Positions 55,896-64,000 of a stretch of DNA of 64,000 nt are shown piece after piece. The stretch's first letter is position 1. Every line of letters begins with the position of its first letter. Source of the stretch: Sphingomonas vulcanisoli. Lineage in GTDB: Bacteria > Pseudomonadota > Alphaproteobacteria > Sphingomonadales > Sphingomonadaceae. Location of the stretch: NCBI RefSeq assembly GCF_011761305.1, contig NZ_JAAOZC010000001.1, forward strand, positions 372,001 through 436,000. The letters run 5' to 3'. The notes under the pieces are model-generated. The model was not told the origin of the DNA and made no database searches. It saw only the letters and a program-made list of their open reading frames with translations. A program made the position numbers and the translations under genes.

Positions 55896-57182
55896 GTGAC
55901 GCCGCCCAACAAACCCCCTTCATCGCAGCCCAAGCGGCCGTGGCACGCGCCCTGGTTCGTCTGGGCGGCCGGCATCGTTTTGGGCGCGGCATTGCTGATC
56001 GAGCTTGCCGTGCTCGGATATCATATGATTGCCAGCGCACCCGTGCGCCAAGGCTTCCGCACCGCCGCCCGCGCCGAGCGGGGTTTGGGCGCCGGACCGA
56101 TCAGCCAGAAACGCTTTCGTATCGATTATGCGCGGGTCGATGCGCGCGCCAAGGATTTGATGAACCGCAACGACATGGTCGGGCTCGGTCTCGCCGTGAT
56201 CGAGAACGGCCAGCTCGCCTTCATCAAGGGCTATGGCGAGACCAAGGCGGGTTCGGGGGACAAGGTCAGTGCGCAGACAGTGTTCCGCTGGGCGTCCAAT
56301 TCCAAGGGGGTGGCATCGACGCTGGCGGCGCTGCTTGCCAGCCAGGGCAAACTCAGCCTCGATGATCCCGTCTCCAAATGGTCGAAATCGATCAAGCTGC
56401 CCAAGGGCAACGAGAATGTGGCGACGCTGGCCGATGCGATCTCGCACCGGCTCGGCATCGTCAAGAATGCCTATGACGATCGGCTGGAGGATAATGAGGA
56501 TCCCGCGCAAATCCGCAGCGAACTCGCCGGTCTCTTCCCGATGTGCCCGCCCGGCACCTGCTTCGCTTATCAGAATGTGGGTTACGATCTGATCCACGAA
56601 GCGATCGAGAAAGCGACGCACGAGAGCTATGATCGGGCCGCGCACCAATATATCTTCGGCCCGCTCGGCATGACCAGCGCATCGACCACGCGCGAGGGGT
56701 TGGTCGGCGCGAAGAGCTGGGCGCAGCCGCATGACGGGCGGCACACTTTGCCGGTTCAGGAAGCCTATTACCGTATTCCGGCGGCGGGTGGAGTCAACAG
56801 CTCGATCATCGACATGGGTATCTGGATGCGTGCGCAGATGGGCGGGGCGCCCAAGGTGCTGCCGCAGAGCCTGCTGTTCACGCTGCACGTCCCGCGCGTG
56901 CTGACCCCGCGCAAGGGCCTCGCCGATTATGATCTCGCGCAACACAACAACAGCTATGGCCTCGGCTTTCGCCAGTCCGATTATGACGGCCACCACCTCA
57001 TCGGCCATCGCGGCGCGGTGAAGGGTTATAGATCGGTGTTTCTGTTCGATCCCGAGGAAAAGGTCGGCGTCGCGATGCTGTGGAACAGCCAATCGGTGAA
57101 GCCCACCGGCATGGCGCTGGAGATCCTCGATCAGTTCTATCGCCGCCCGTTTCGTGACTGGATGCAGCTCGGCAAACCCTAA
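55896..57182 (+). CDS. membrane-anchored serine hydrolase of the beta-lactamase / class C fold
   Basis: 428 residues from a GTG at 55896. A single N-terminal membrane segment (WFVWAAGIVLGAALLIELAV) anchors a periplasmic domain with the class C signatures: SxxK in WASNSKGVAS, the YxN motif in YQNVGYDLIH, and HxG in IGHRGAVKGYRS. Family members are esterases, peptidases or penicillin-binding proteins as often as true beta-lactamases, and nothing here favours resistance over housekeeping. The unusual SNSK (rather than SxSK followed by the more common motif spacing) is intact. Confidence 0.88.
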   Translation: MTPPNKPPSSQPKRPWHAPWFVWAAGIVLGAALLIELAVLGYHMIASAPVRQGFRTAARAERGLGAGPISQKRFRIDYARVDARAKDLMNRNDMVGLGLAVIENGQLAFIKGYGETKAGSGDKVSAQTVFRWASNSKGVASTLAALLASQGKLSLDDPVSKWSKSIKLPKGNENVATLADAISHRLGIVKNAYDDRLEDNEDPAQIRSELAGLFPMCPPGTCFAYQNVGYDLIHEAIEKATHESYDRAAHQYIFGPLGMTSASTTREGLVGAKSWAQPHDGRHTLPVQEAYYRIPAAGGVNSSIIDMGIWMRAQMGGAPKVLPQSLLFTLHVPRVLTPRKGLADYDLAQHNNSYGLGFRQSDYDGHHLIGHRGAVKGYRSVFLFDPEEKVGVAMLWNSQSVKPTGMALEILDQFYRRPFRDWMQLGKP

Positions 57183-57271
57183 GCGGTTCGGGCCAGAAAA
57201 ATCCCGAATATGGGGAATTTCGCAGATTAGGCTTAGGCTGGTCTTAACCGTCCTGTCGGCATAGCGCCGGA

Positions 57272-57574
57272 ATGGATCGAATTTCTCGGGCCGGGGCGCT
57301 CATCTTTCAGCTGGCGGCCGTGATCACCGCTCTCCTGGTCCTTGCGCTTTGTCCACCCTCCCGCGGGCGGATGACGGTGCTGCCGCTCACCGCCAACGCC
57401 GGCGAGCGGGCTTTGCAGACCGCGCTCGATCACGGCGCTGGTCTTATCGGCCGCGGTCCTCTTACCGGTTCCTTCGTCATTTCGGGTGAGCTGTCACGCC
57501 TGCGCGCGCCATTACTCGCAAGCGGCGCGATGCTGTTGGCGGCCCCGGCAGGGTGCGGGGAGAGGCGGCTATGA
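57272..57574 (+). CDS. small membrane-anchored protein coupled to a chemoreceptor gene
   Basis: 100 residues. One N-terminal membrane helix ([20 protein letters not shown]) and a short, likely periplasmic, Ala/Leu-rich domain containing [20 protein letters not shown]. No family recognised. The stop TGA overlaps the ATG of the downstream receptor gene as ATGA at 57571-57574, and that ATG has GGGGAGAGG upstream inside this gene, which supports both being real and coexpressed. A periplasmic sensing or assembly partner of the receptor is one possibility. Confidence 0.6.
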   Translation: MDRISRAGALIFQLAAVITALLVLALCPPSRGRMTVLPLTANAGERALQTALDHGAGLIGRGPLTGSFVISGELSRLRAPLLASGAMLLAAPAGCGERRL

Positions 57575-59187
57575 AAGAGGCATTGGTCCGGCTGACGGCG
57601 CGGATCGCGGATTTGATCGCCCGCCCCCTCGGCCGCTACGATATTGAAGATGCGATCGATCAGTTGCGGCTGCGCGGCGTAATGCTGATGGCCGTGAATG
57701 GCTGGCTCGCCACCGCGATGATGCTGATCGCGAGCATCTGGGTACAGCCCGCCGCGACGGCGCCGCTGTTCTTCATCGGTCTGCTGGCCAACGCCGGCCC
57801 AACCTGGATGATGCTGCAGCGGCGGCGGGACGTCTACGCGCGGATGATCGTCGGCACGCTCGCCGCCGCTGTGCCGGCGATGCTGCTGTTCCTGTTGCGT
57901 GGGTATAGCTGGCAAACCGACGGCCACATGTTCTTTTTCGTCGCGCTGTCGATGCTGGTGATGTTCTGCGACTGGCTACCGATCGCGCTCGCCTCGGCAT
58001 TGATCGCGGTGCATCACCTGATCCTCAACCTCATCGCGCCGACCTGGGTCTGGAATGATACCGGCGATCTTCCCCGCGTTTTCTATCACGCCTTTGCCGT
58101 GATCCTGCAGTTCGCCGTGCTGGCGCAGGTCACCACCTTGCTCCACCGCTTGCTCAGCAAGCAAAGCGAGGCAATCGCCGAGCAGCGCGCGCTGATCGAT
58201 CTCGCGGAAAGCGCGCGCGCACGGGCCGGCGAGGCGCTGGCAAGCGCGCAGTCCGCCGGGAACGCCGCCGCCGCCGAGCGTGAACGCCGCCAGAAGGCCG
58301 AGCAGCGCGTCGCCATCGAGCGTCAGGCGGAGCTAGTGATCCTGGCGTCCGAATTTGAACGCACCGTGGCCGAGGTCGTTAAGACTATCCACACCTCCAG
58401 CCAAGGCCTCGAAGGGCTGGCGATCCGGCTCGATGATGTCGCCGGCGCCGCCGATCGCGAGGTCAGCGCCGCAGCGGCAGGTGCGGCGGATACGATCGGT
58501 GACATCCGTCAGGTGGCCGCCGCAATCGGCGATCTCAGCGCCTCGATCCGCACGATCGCGGTGGCGGCGGGACATCAAAACGATCTGACCGAGCGCGCCG
58601 CCGGCGATGCCGCCCGCAGCGTCGAGACGATCGCCATGCTCGACGGGCGCGTTGTCGAGATCGAAGCTTTCATCGGTGACATCCACGATATCGCCGCCAA
58701 GACCAATCTGCTGGCGCTGAACGCCACGATCGAGGCGGCGCGGGCAGGGGATGCGGGCAGGGGCTTCGCGGTGGTGGCGGGCGAGGTCAAGAGCCTCGCC
58801 GCCGATGCTGCGCGCGCCAGCGAACGGATCCGCGATCTGCTGAGCGATATCCGCACCGGCGTTTCCGATAGCGCCGCCAAGATCAACGGAGCCACCGGGG
58901 CAGTGCATGACGTTTCGAGCGCGGCGGCGCGCATATCGCATGCGGTGGATGAACAGACCCGCTATGCGGGTGAGATCGACCGCAGCGCGGCGCGTGCCGC
59001 CTCCGGCGCGGATCGGATCGAGCGGCAGATGGAGGGCGTCGCTTCCTCGATCGCATCGACCGTCTCGCTCTCGGCGCAGGTGCGGGGCGATGCGATGACA
59101 CTGGCCACCAGCGCTCGCGATCTGCGCACCTCTACACAGCGCTTCGTCGCCTTTCTGCGCGATGGCGAGGTGAGTGCCGCGGCCTGA
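57571..59187 (+). CDS. methyl-accepting chemotaxis-type receptor with multi-span membrane sensor
   Basis: 538 residues. The N-terminal 200 residues hold about six membrane helices instead of the usual two plus periplasmic domain ([39 protein letters not shown] and others). There is no HAMP domain; a predicted coiled coil (residues about 210-260) leads into an MCP signalling domain with the conserved hairpin [20 protein letters not shown] followed by [18 protein letters not shown]. It ends without the NWETF-type CheR-binding pentapeptide. It should relay a membrane or intracellular signal to CheA/CheW; no che genes are in the window. Confidence 0.92.
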   Translation: MKEALVRLTARIADLIARPLGRYDIEDAIDQLRLRGVMLMAVNGWLATAMMLIASIWVQPAATAPLFFIGLLANAGPTWMMLQRRRDVYARMIVGTLAAAVPAMLLFLLRGYSWQTDGHMFFFVALSMLVMFCDWLPIALASALIAVHHLILNLIAPTWVWNDTGDLPRVFYHAFAVILQFAVLAQVTTLLHRLLSKQSEAIAEQRALIDLAESARARAGEALASAQSAGNAAAAERERRQKAEQRVAIERQAELVILASEFERTVAEVVKTIHTSSQGLEGLAIRLDDVAGAADREVSAAAAGAADTIGDIRQVAAAIGDLSASIRTIAVAAGHQNDLTERAAGDAARSVETIAMLDGRVVEIEAFIGDIHDIAAKTNLLALNATIEAARAGDAGRGFAVVAGEVKSLAADAARASERIRDLLSDIRTGVSDSAAKINGATGAVHDVSSAAARISHAVDEQTRYAGEIDRSAARAASGADRIERQMEGVASSIASTVSLSAQVRGDAMTLATSARDLRTSTQRFVAFLRDGEVSAAA

Positions 59188-59238
59188 ACCGCCACGGCTC
59201 TTCCCAATTCGCGGCTGCGCCTCTATCTCGCGCCGATC

Positions 59239-60669
59239 ATGGCCACACCCCGCACGCTCTACGAAAAGATTTGGGACGCGCATCTCGTCGCGCGACGCGA
59301 TGACGGCACCTGCCTTATCTATATCGATCGCCACCTCGTTCATGAGGTGACGAGCCCCCAGGCGTTCGAGGGGCTTCGCGCGGCTGGACGCAAGGTGCGG
59401 CGGCCCGATCTGACACTGGCCGTGCCCGATCACAATCTGCCGACCACGGCGCGACGCGATGCCGCAGGCAATCCGCTGCCGATCGCCGATCACGAAAGCG
59501 CCGCCCAGCTCGCCGCGCTGCGCCGGAACGCCCCTGAGTTCGGCGTGCCCTATATCGATGCGCTCGCCGCCGAGCAGGGCATCGTCCACGTTGTCGGCCC
59601 CGAACAGGGCTTCACCTTGCCGGGCACGACCCTGGTCTGCGGCGATAGCCACACGGCCGCGCATGGCGCGCTGGGCGCGCTGGCGTTCGGTATCGGCACC
59701 AGCGAGGTCGAGCATGTGCTCGCCACGCAGACGCTGCTGCTGGCGCCTTCCAAGACGATGGAGATCCGCGTCGACGGCACGCTCGGCTTCGGGGTTTCGC
59801 CCAAGGATGTGATCCTCGCGATCGTCGGCAAATTGGGCGCGGCGGGGGGCACGGGCTATGTCGTCGAATATACCGGATCGGTGATCCGAGAGATGTCGAT
59901 CGAGGGGCGTCTCACCATCTCCAACATGGCGATCGAACATGGCGCGCGATCCGGCCTGATCGCGCCCGACGAGACCACCTTCGCCTATCTCAAGGGCCGT
60001 CCGATGGCGCCGCGGGGTGCCGAGTGGGACAAGGCCGTCGCCTGGTGGCGGACGCTGCCGACCGATGCCGGGGCGGTGTACGACAAGCTCGTCACGCTCG
60101 ATGCCGCAGAGATCGCGCCCAATCTCACCTGGGGCACCAGCCCTGAAGATGTGCTGCCGATCACCGGCGTCGTTCCCGATCCCGAAAGCTTCGCCGATCC
60201 CGCCAAGCAGGACGCCGCGCGCAAGAGCCTCGCCTATATGGGCCTGACGCCCGGCACGCGGATGCAGGATGTGGATGTCGAGAATATCTTCATCGGCAGC
60301 TGCACCAACAGCCGGATTGAGGATCTGCGCGCCGCCGCCGCCGTCGCCAAGGGGCGCAAGGTGGCGGGCAATGTCCGCCAGGCGCTGGTCGTGCCTGGAT
60401 CGGGGCTGGTCAAGCGTCAGGCCGAAGAAGAGGGGCTCGATCGCATCTTCATCGAAGCTGGTTTCGAATGGCGCGAGGCGGGCTGTTCGATGTGCCTGGC
60501 GATGAATCCGGACAAGGTGCCTGCCGGCGAACGCTGCGCCTCCACTTCCAACCGCAATTTCGTCGGACGGCAAGGACCGGGCGCGCGCACCCACCTGCTC
60601 TCGCCGGCAATGGCGGCGGCGGCGGCGGTGACGGGACGGCTGACTGACGTGCGCGAGCTGATCGGCTAA
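59239..60669 (+). CDS. leuC: 3-isopropylmalate dehydratase large subunit
   Basis: 476 residues, full length. With LeuD it isomerises 2- to 3-isopropylmalate in leucine synthesis using a 4Fe-4S cluster. It begins [20 protein letters not shown] with [20 protein letters not shown]; the cluster cysteines are in [33 protein letters not shown] and [12 protein letters not shown]. Expected partner leuD is not immediately downstream: the next gene is a MAPEG protein on the other strand, overlapping leuC by four bases. Confidence 0.97.
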   Translation: MATPRTLYEKIWDAHLVARRDDGTCLIYIDRHLVHEVTSPQAFEGLRAAGRKVRRPDLTLAVPDHNLPTTARRDAAGNPLPIADHESAAQLAALRRNAPEFGVPYIDALAAEQGIVHVVGPEQGFTLPGTTLVCGDSHTAAHGALGALAFGIGTSEVEHVLATQTLLLAPSKTMEIRVDGTLGFGVSPKDVILAIVGKLGAAGGTGYVVEYTGSVIREMSIEGRLTISNMAIEHGARSGLIAPDETTFAYLKGRPMAPRGAEWDKAVAWWRTLPTDAGAVYDKLVTLDAAEIAPNLTWGTSPEDVLPITGVVPDPESFADPAKQDAARKSLAYMGLTPGTRMQDVDVENIFIGSCTNSRIEDLRAAAAVAKGRKVAGNVRQALVVPGSGLVKRQAEEEGLDRIFIEAGFEWREAGCSMCLAMNPDKVPAGERCASTSNRNFVGRQGPGARTHLLSPAMAAAAAVTGRLTDVRELIG

Positions 60670-61094
60670 GCGAAGGCCAAGGTCACCGCCCGCACGCTCA
60701 ACGCCACCAGCGCGGTGGTTGAGAGCGCGAAAAGGACAAATCGCACGATAACGCGGTTGTAGAGCGTCTGCACGAAGCTGTGGACGATGCGCAGGACGAC
60801 ATACGCCCAGGCCGCGAGCGCGGCATAACGCCCGCCGCCACCGAGGATCGCGATGGCGAGTGCCGCAGCGTAGAACAGTGTCGGCTGCTCCATCAGATGG
60901 ACGTAATTATGCCCCGCCCACAGGCTGCGATCGGGCAGGCGGCCATCGAGCTGATGGCCGCGGCCGCCGACCAGCTTGGTGATGTCGATCCCCGCCTTCC
61001 GCATCGCCGGCATCCGCGTCACGACCGTCCAGGCGAGCATCACCAGCGACCACAGAATCAGGATCGCAACGGGCTTCAGAATTTCGGCGTGCAT
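60666..61094 (-). CDS. MAPEG-family membrane protein
   Basis: 142 residues with four membrane helices, the MAPEG (membrane-associated eicosanoid/glutathione metabolism) layout. After helix 1 the typical loop appears, followed by [20 protein letters not shown] and [16 protein letters not shown], in which the N-Y-x-x-x-E-x-P pattern is the family signature; [17 protein letters not shown] closes helix 4. Bacterial members may have glutathione transferase or peroxidase activity but most are uncharacterised. Its stop overlaps the leuC stop region tail-to-tail by four bases. Confidence 0.9.
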   Translation of the reverse strand: MHAEILKPVAILILWSLVMLAWTVVTRMPAMRKAGIDITKLVGGRGHQLDGRLPDRSLWAGHNYVHLMEQPTLFYAAALAIAILGGGGRYAALAAWAYVVLRIVHSFVQTLYNRVIVRFVLFALSTTALVALSVRAVTLAFA

Positions 61095-61138
61095 CGGGTC
61101 CCCCCTCGTTCGGAGGATCGACCGTATCGTGATTTCGC

Positions 61139-62188
61139 TCAGCCGAACAGCTTGGCCCAGGCGCGCGGCGCGCGGTCCTTCCAGAGGCCGCGGTGATAGG
61201 CGTCCGATGCCAGCAGCGGGATCACTGATCCGGCCTCGGCGAACACCATCTGCTCGATCGCCGTGTTGACCTTGCCCCAGCTCGCCGCCTCCTGAAGCGT
61301 GGAGGAGGAGCAGGCGCCGTCGCGGACGTCGGCGACGGTGATCTGCACGGCATATTTGTGCACCTCGACGTCGTGATGGCCGAGGATTTCGGCGCAGACG
61401 ACGGTGTCCTGGATGAAGTTCTTGGGCACGCCCCCACCGATCATCAGCAGGCCCGAAACGCCCGCCGCGATCTTGATATCGGTGAGCTCGCGGAAGTCGG
61501 CAACGCTGTCGATCGTCAGATAAGGCTTGCCCGCCTTCATGCTATCGACCTGATGCTTGACCAGCCCGAAGCCCGCCGAGCTATCGGTGAAGGCGGGGCA
61601 GAAGATCGGCACGTCATGCTCATAGGCGAGCTTGACGAGGCTGTTCTCCTTCTTGCCATGCTCAACCAGATATTTGCCCATCTCGCGGATGAAGGCGCGC
61701 GACGAGTAGGCCTTGGGCTCCAGGCTCTCGGCGATTTCGAAGATGGTGTGATCGACGTGCTGAAGCTCTTCCTCGTCGATATAGGTATCGTAGATGCGAT
61801 CGATCAGCAGCGAGCGCAGCGTATCGTCGTCCGGGATTTCCTTGGCCTGGTAATGCTTGTGGCCAAGGCCTTCGAAGAAATCCATGTCGACGATCGTGGC
61901 GCCGGTGGCGACCACCGCATCGACCATGTTGTTGCGCAGCAGCTCGGCATAAGCGTCCATGCAGCCTGCGGCCGAGGTGGAGCCTGCGATCACTAGGAAG
62001 ATCGTGCAATCCTCGTCGCCCAGCATATCGTTGTAGATGCCGGTGGCGCGCGCGAGATCGCGGCTGGTGAAGCTCATCTTGCCCATCGCATCGATGATCG
62101 GGCGCGCGTCGAAGCTCTTGATGTCGATATGCTCGACGGTGGTGGAGAGCAGCTCCGCCTTGCGGTTGGTGTTGATCGGGTCGGTCAT
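61139..62188 (-). CDS. deoxyhypusine-synthase-like polyamine enzyme
   Basis: 349 residues from the ATG at 62188 (GAGGAAG before it); earlier starts would lie in a repeat. It belongs to the deoxyhypusine synthase fold: AGSTSAAGCMDAYAELLRNN, VATGATIVDMDFFEGLGHKH, the NAD-binding region SGLLMIGGGVPKNFIQDTV, and ASWGKVNTAIEQM with Lys306 equivalent to the Schiff-base lysine of the eukaryotic enzyme. Bacteria lack eIF5A hypusination, so such homologues are thought to join a polyamine-derived aminobutyl or guanidino group to another amine (homospermidine- or bis-guanidino-type products). The neighbour is an ornithine-type decarboxylase, which supports a polyamine role. Confidence 0.9.
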   Translation of the reverse strand: MTDPINTNRKAELLSTTVEHIDIKSFDARPIIDAMGKMSFTSRDLARATGIYNDMLGDEDCTIFLVIAGSTSAAGCMDAYAELLRNNMVDAVVATGATIVDMDFFEGLGHKHYQAKEIPDDDTLRSLLIDRIYDTYIDEEELQHVDHTIFEIAESLEPKAYSSRAFIREMGKYLVEHGKKENSLVKLAYEHDVPIFCPAFTDSSAGFGLVKHQVDSMKAGKPYLTIDSVADFRELTDIKIAAGVSGLLMIGGGVPKNFIQDTVVCAEILGHHDVEVHKYAVQITVADVRDGACSSSTLQEAASWGKVNTAIEQMVFAEAGSVIPLLASDAYHRGLWKDRAPRAWAKLFG

Positions 62189-62201
62189 GGTCTTCCTCAT
62201 C

Positions 62202-62301
62202 CCCCTCCCGCTTGCGGGAGGGGCTAGGGGTGGGCGCGCCAAAGGCGCGAACGGCGGAAGTGGCGATGCCCACCCCCGACCCCTCCCGCAAGCGGGAGGG
62301 G
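62202..62301. repeat. paired-hairpin intergenic repeat (C-rich family), copy 4
   Basis: Two perfect 10-bp hairpins, CCCCTCCCGC / GCGGGAGGGG, at 62202-62223 (loop TT) and 62280-62301 (loop AA). The inner flanks pair too (CTAGGGGTGGGC against GCCCACCCCCGA), making a 100-base palindrome. It lies between the decarboxylase and the deoxyhypusine-synthase-like gene on the minus strand. Confidence 0.85.
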
Positions 62302-62329
62302 AGAAGCAGATCTCGCTATTCCTTATTCT

Positions 62330-63517
62330 TTACAGCGTGACGACGTTCGAGAGGCGTTTCCGCTCCACGGGCGCCTCGACATAGGCGCTCGCCATCGGCT
62401 CGTCGGTGACGGTCACCGTCTCGCCGGCGGTGAAGCCGTTGAAGCCGGTGCGCATCGCGCAGCCATAGGCGCCGAGCATGCCGATCTCGATATAATCGCC
62501 GGGGCCGATGTCGGCGGGCAGCAGGAACGGCCCGGCCATATGATCGGCATCGTCGCACGTCGGCCCGTAGAAGCTGAACGGCACCAGCTTGGCATTGGAT
62601 TCTCGTTCGCGCACCAGAGCAACCGGGAAGCGCCACGCGACATGCGCAGCATCGTAGAGCGCGCCGTACGCGCCATCGTTGATGTAAAGCTCGTCATCGC
62701 GGCGGCGCTCGACGCGCACCAGCAGGCTGGCATATTCCGCCGACAGCGCACGGCCCGGCTCGGCCCACAGTTCTGCCGAATAGCTGACCGGCAGCGCTTC
62801 GAAGGCATCGTGGATCGCGTCGAAATAGGCCTCCAGCGGCGCGGGATCCATGCCGGGATAGATTGACGGGAAACCGCCGCCGACATCGATCACGTCAACC
62901 GTCACAGCCGCACCGACGATCGCCGCCCGGACATAGGCCATCGCCTGCAGATAGGCCGCGGGCGACATCGCCTGGCTGCCGACATGGAAGCAGATGCCGA
63001 GCGCATCCGCCGCCTGGCGAGCGGCCATCAGCAGCGCTTTGGCCTCATCCTGCGCTGCGCCGAACTTGGATGCGAGGCTGAGCTTGGCATGATCGGAGGG
63101 CACGCGCAGCCGCACGCACAGCGTCAGATCCGTGGCCTCGCCCGTGGCGCGGACGATCTTTTCCAGCTCCTCGATCGAATCGAGCGAGAAAGTGCGGACC
63201 CCATGATCGACATACGCTTCGCGAATCGCCTCCTCCGCCTTGACCGGGTGCATGAAGCACAGGGTCGCGCCCGGCAGCGTTTCCGCTACCAGCCGCACCT
63301 CGGCGATCGAGGCGACATCGTAATGCGTGATGCCGCCGTCCCACAGCTCGCGCAGCAGCGCGGGCGAGGGATTGGCTTTCACCGCATACAACGACTTGCC
63401 CTGAAACCTCTCGACGAAGAATCGGGCAGCGCGACGGGCGGCGTGCGGACGAACCATAGTAACCGGTGCTACCGGTTGGGAGGCGGCTAGCCCCAGCGCG
63501 TTATGATGCTTGTGCAA
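62330..63517 (-). CDS. ornithine/lysine-type decarboxylase (fold III PLP enzyme)
   Basis: 395 residues from a TTG at 63517 (GGAGG nine bases upstream). Alanine-racemase-fold decarboxylase: the PLP lysine is Lys47 in SLYAVKANPSPALLREL, the glycine loop is VIDVGGGFPSIYPG, the phosphate/substrate site is AEPGRALSAEYA, and the second-subunit cysteine is in YGPTCDDADHMAG. The latter motif marks ornithine decarboxylase and its lysine/arginine-accepting relatives. It makes putrescine or cadaverine, feeding the deoxyhypusine-synthase-like enzyme 140 bases downstream. The upstream region is shared with the divergent threonine dehydratase gene. Confidence 0.94.
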   Translation of the reverse strand: MHKHHNALGLAASQPVAPVTMVRPHAARRAARFFVERFQGKSLYAVKANPSPALLRELWDGGITHYDVASIAEVRLVAETLPGATLCFMHPVKAEEAIREAYVDHGVRTFSLDSIEELEKIVRATGEATDLTLCVRLRVPSDHAKLSLASKFGAAQDEAKALLMAARQAADALGICFHVGSQAMSPAAYLQAMAYVRAAIVGAAVTVDVIDVGGGFPSIYPGMDPAPLEAYFDAIHDAFEALPVSYSAELWAEPGRALSAEYASLLVRVERRRDDELYINDGAYGALYDAAHVAWRFPVALVRERESNAKLVPFSFYGPTCDDADHMAGPFLLPADIGPGDYIEIGMLGAYGCAMRTGFNGFTAGETVTVTDEPMASAYVEAPVERKRLSNVVTL

Positions 63518-63680
63518 CTCAAGGGACCTCCAGAAGCCTCACGGCCATCGTTGACGAAAAGCTGCCTTGCGGTTGGAAGTCCCCATGGGGCAGCGAGGGG
63601 GGCGATATATGGACGGGTGCCCCCCCTGTAAAGCGGCAAATGCGGGGATTTTTTCGAAGCTTGGCAAGACAGGATAAAGC

Positions 63681-64000
63681 GTGGAAAATCAGCGGCAAAT
63701 TGTGGAAAAAGCCCCATCGCATCAAGGCGTTGTCGAAGCCCTTCGGCGGATCGCGGGAATCGTGACGTGCACCCCTTTGCTGCCGTTCGAGGCGCTGGGC
63801 CGAAACTGGTGGTTCAAGGCCGAATCGCTGCAGCAGGGCGGCGCGTTCAAGCTGCGCGGTGCGTACAACCGGCTGGCGCAAATTCCGGCCGAGGATCGGC
63901 CCAATGGCGTCGTGGCTTTTTCGTCGGGAAATCATGCGCAGGGCGTGGCGCTTGCAGCGAAGATGCTCGGCATGCCAGCGGCGATCGTGATGCCTGCGGA
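63681..64000 (+). CDS. threonine dehydratase-like PLP enzyme, N-terminal part (cut by window edge)
   Basis: From a GTG at 63681 with AGGA six bases upstream, 106 residues are present before the window ends. After CTPLLPFEALGRNWWFKAES comes the PLP-lysine motif QQGGAFKLRGAYNRL, then the phosphate-binding FSSGNHAQGVALAAKMLG, as in serine/threonine dehydratase and IlvA-type ammonia-lyases. The length and any C-terminal ACT regulatory domain lie outside the window, so catabolic and biosynthetic forms, or a serine racemase, cannot be separated. Divergent from the ornithine-type decarboxylase. Confidence 0.9.
   Translation, partial: MENQRQIVEKAPSHQGVVEALRRIAGIVTCTPLLPFEALGRNWWFKAESLQQGGAFKLRGAYNRLAQIPAEDRPNGVVAFSSGNHAQGVALAAKMLGMPAAIVMPA

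Noticed and set aside
55896-57182. Calling the serine hydrolase an antibiotic-resistance beta-lactamase
   Set aside because: It has the SxxK, YxN and HxG motifs of the fold, but most such membrane-anchored relatives are esterases or peptidases, and nothing around it suggests resistance.
58333-60594. A 753-residue antisense frame spanning the chemoreceptor and leuC
   Set aside because: It crosses two real genes on the other strand, has skewed composition and no domain.

Overview
The window looks like a piece of chromosome from a sphingomonad (Alphaproteobacteria, Sphingomonas or a close relative). The evidence is the uniformly high G+C with strong third-position bias, a PEPxxWAM-type C-terminal sorting signal, TonB-dependent receptors, an UrcA-family protein, an ALAS-type hemA, and the chromosomal order zapE / mdh / sucD / sucA / sucB / lpdA. 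No phage, plasmid, transposase or CRISPR locus was found.

Layout. 1-5426 (all minus strand): a LysR regulator, an FAD monooxygenase, an extradiol ring-cleavage dioxygenase, a C-C/ester alpha/beta hydrolase, a small membrane protein and the start of a TonB receptor, together a compact aromatic-catabolism cluster. 5427-6874: a stretch visibly poorer in G+C with a secreted PEPxxWAM protein. 6875-12354: PLP aminotransferase, fumC, two tiny membrane-type proteins, a stand-alone HELTH metallopeptidase-like protein and glmS. 12468-14505: Tat-exported flavin amine oxidase plus cytochrome c. 14549-23420: a PPK2 kinase, a TonB receptor with a huge Gly/Pro insert, a Tat-exported M3 peptidase, lon, hupB and tRNA-Val. 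23586-36161: zapE, two membrane glycosyltransferases, then the TCA-cycle block mdh, sucD, sucA, sucB, lpdA, interrupted by a broken GIY-YIG nuclease gene bracketed by palindromic repeats. 36259-41688: exported M1 aminopeptidase, tRNA-Glu, a second amine oxidase/cytochrome c cassette and a PagL-like lipid A deacylase. 41944-49180: LytS/LytTR two-component pair, envelope proteins, a GGDEF/HD-GYP pair and a methyltransferase. 49177-57182: two glycosyltransferases, wrbA, hemA, murI, a DUF1993 protein, a membrane protein and a beta-lactamase-fold serine hydrolase. 57272-64000: a chemoreceptor coupled to a small membrane protein, leuC, a MAPEG protein, a deoxyhypusine-synthase-like enzyme, an ornithine-type decarboxylase, and the start of a threonine dehydratase.

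How things work together. Most genes are housekeeping (TCA cycle, cell-wall precursors, haem, leucine, proteostasis). The accessory content sits in four themes: the ring-hydroxylation / ring-cleavage / hydrolysis cluster with its regulator and outer-membrane receptor; two paralogous periplasmic flavoprotein-cytochrome c modules that probably dehydrogenate amines and hand electrons to respiration; c-di-GMP and envelope signalling genes; and a polyamine pair.

The most unusual signal is at 34354-34753, where a frameshifted GIY-YIG nuclease gene is flanked within 10 bases on each side by palindromes of a family that recurs elsewhere in the window. It looks like a small nuclease-associated mobile repeat that landed between sucB and lpdA. 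A second family of larger paired hairpins (about 100-130 bases) occupies four other intergenic gaps. All calls come from reading the sequence and recalled family knowledge; no database search was run.
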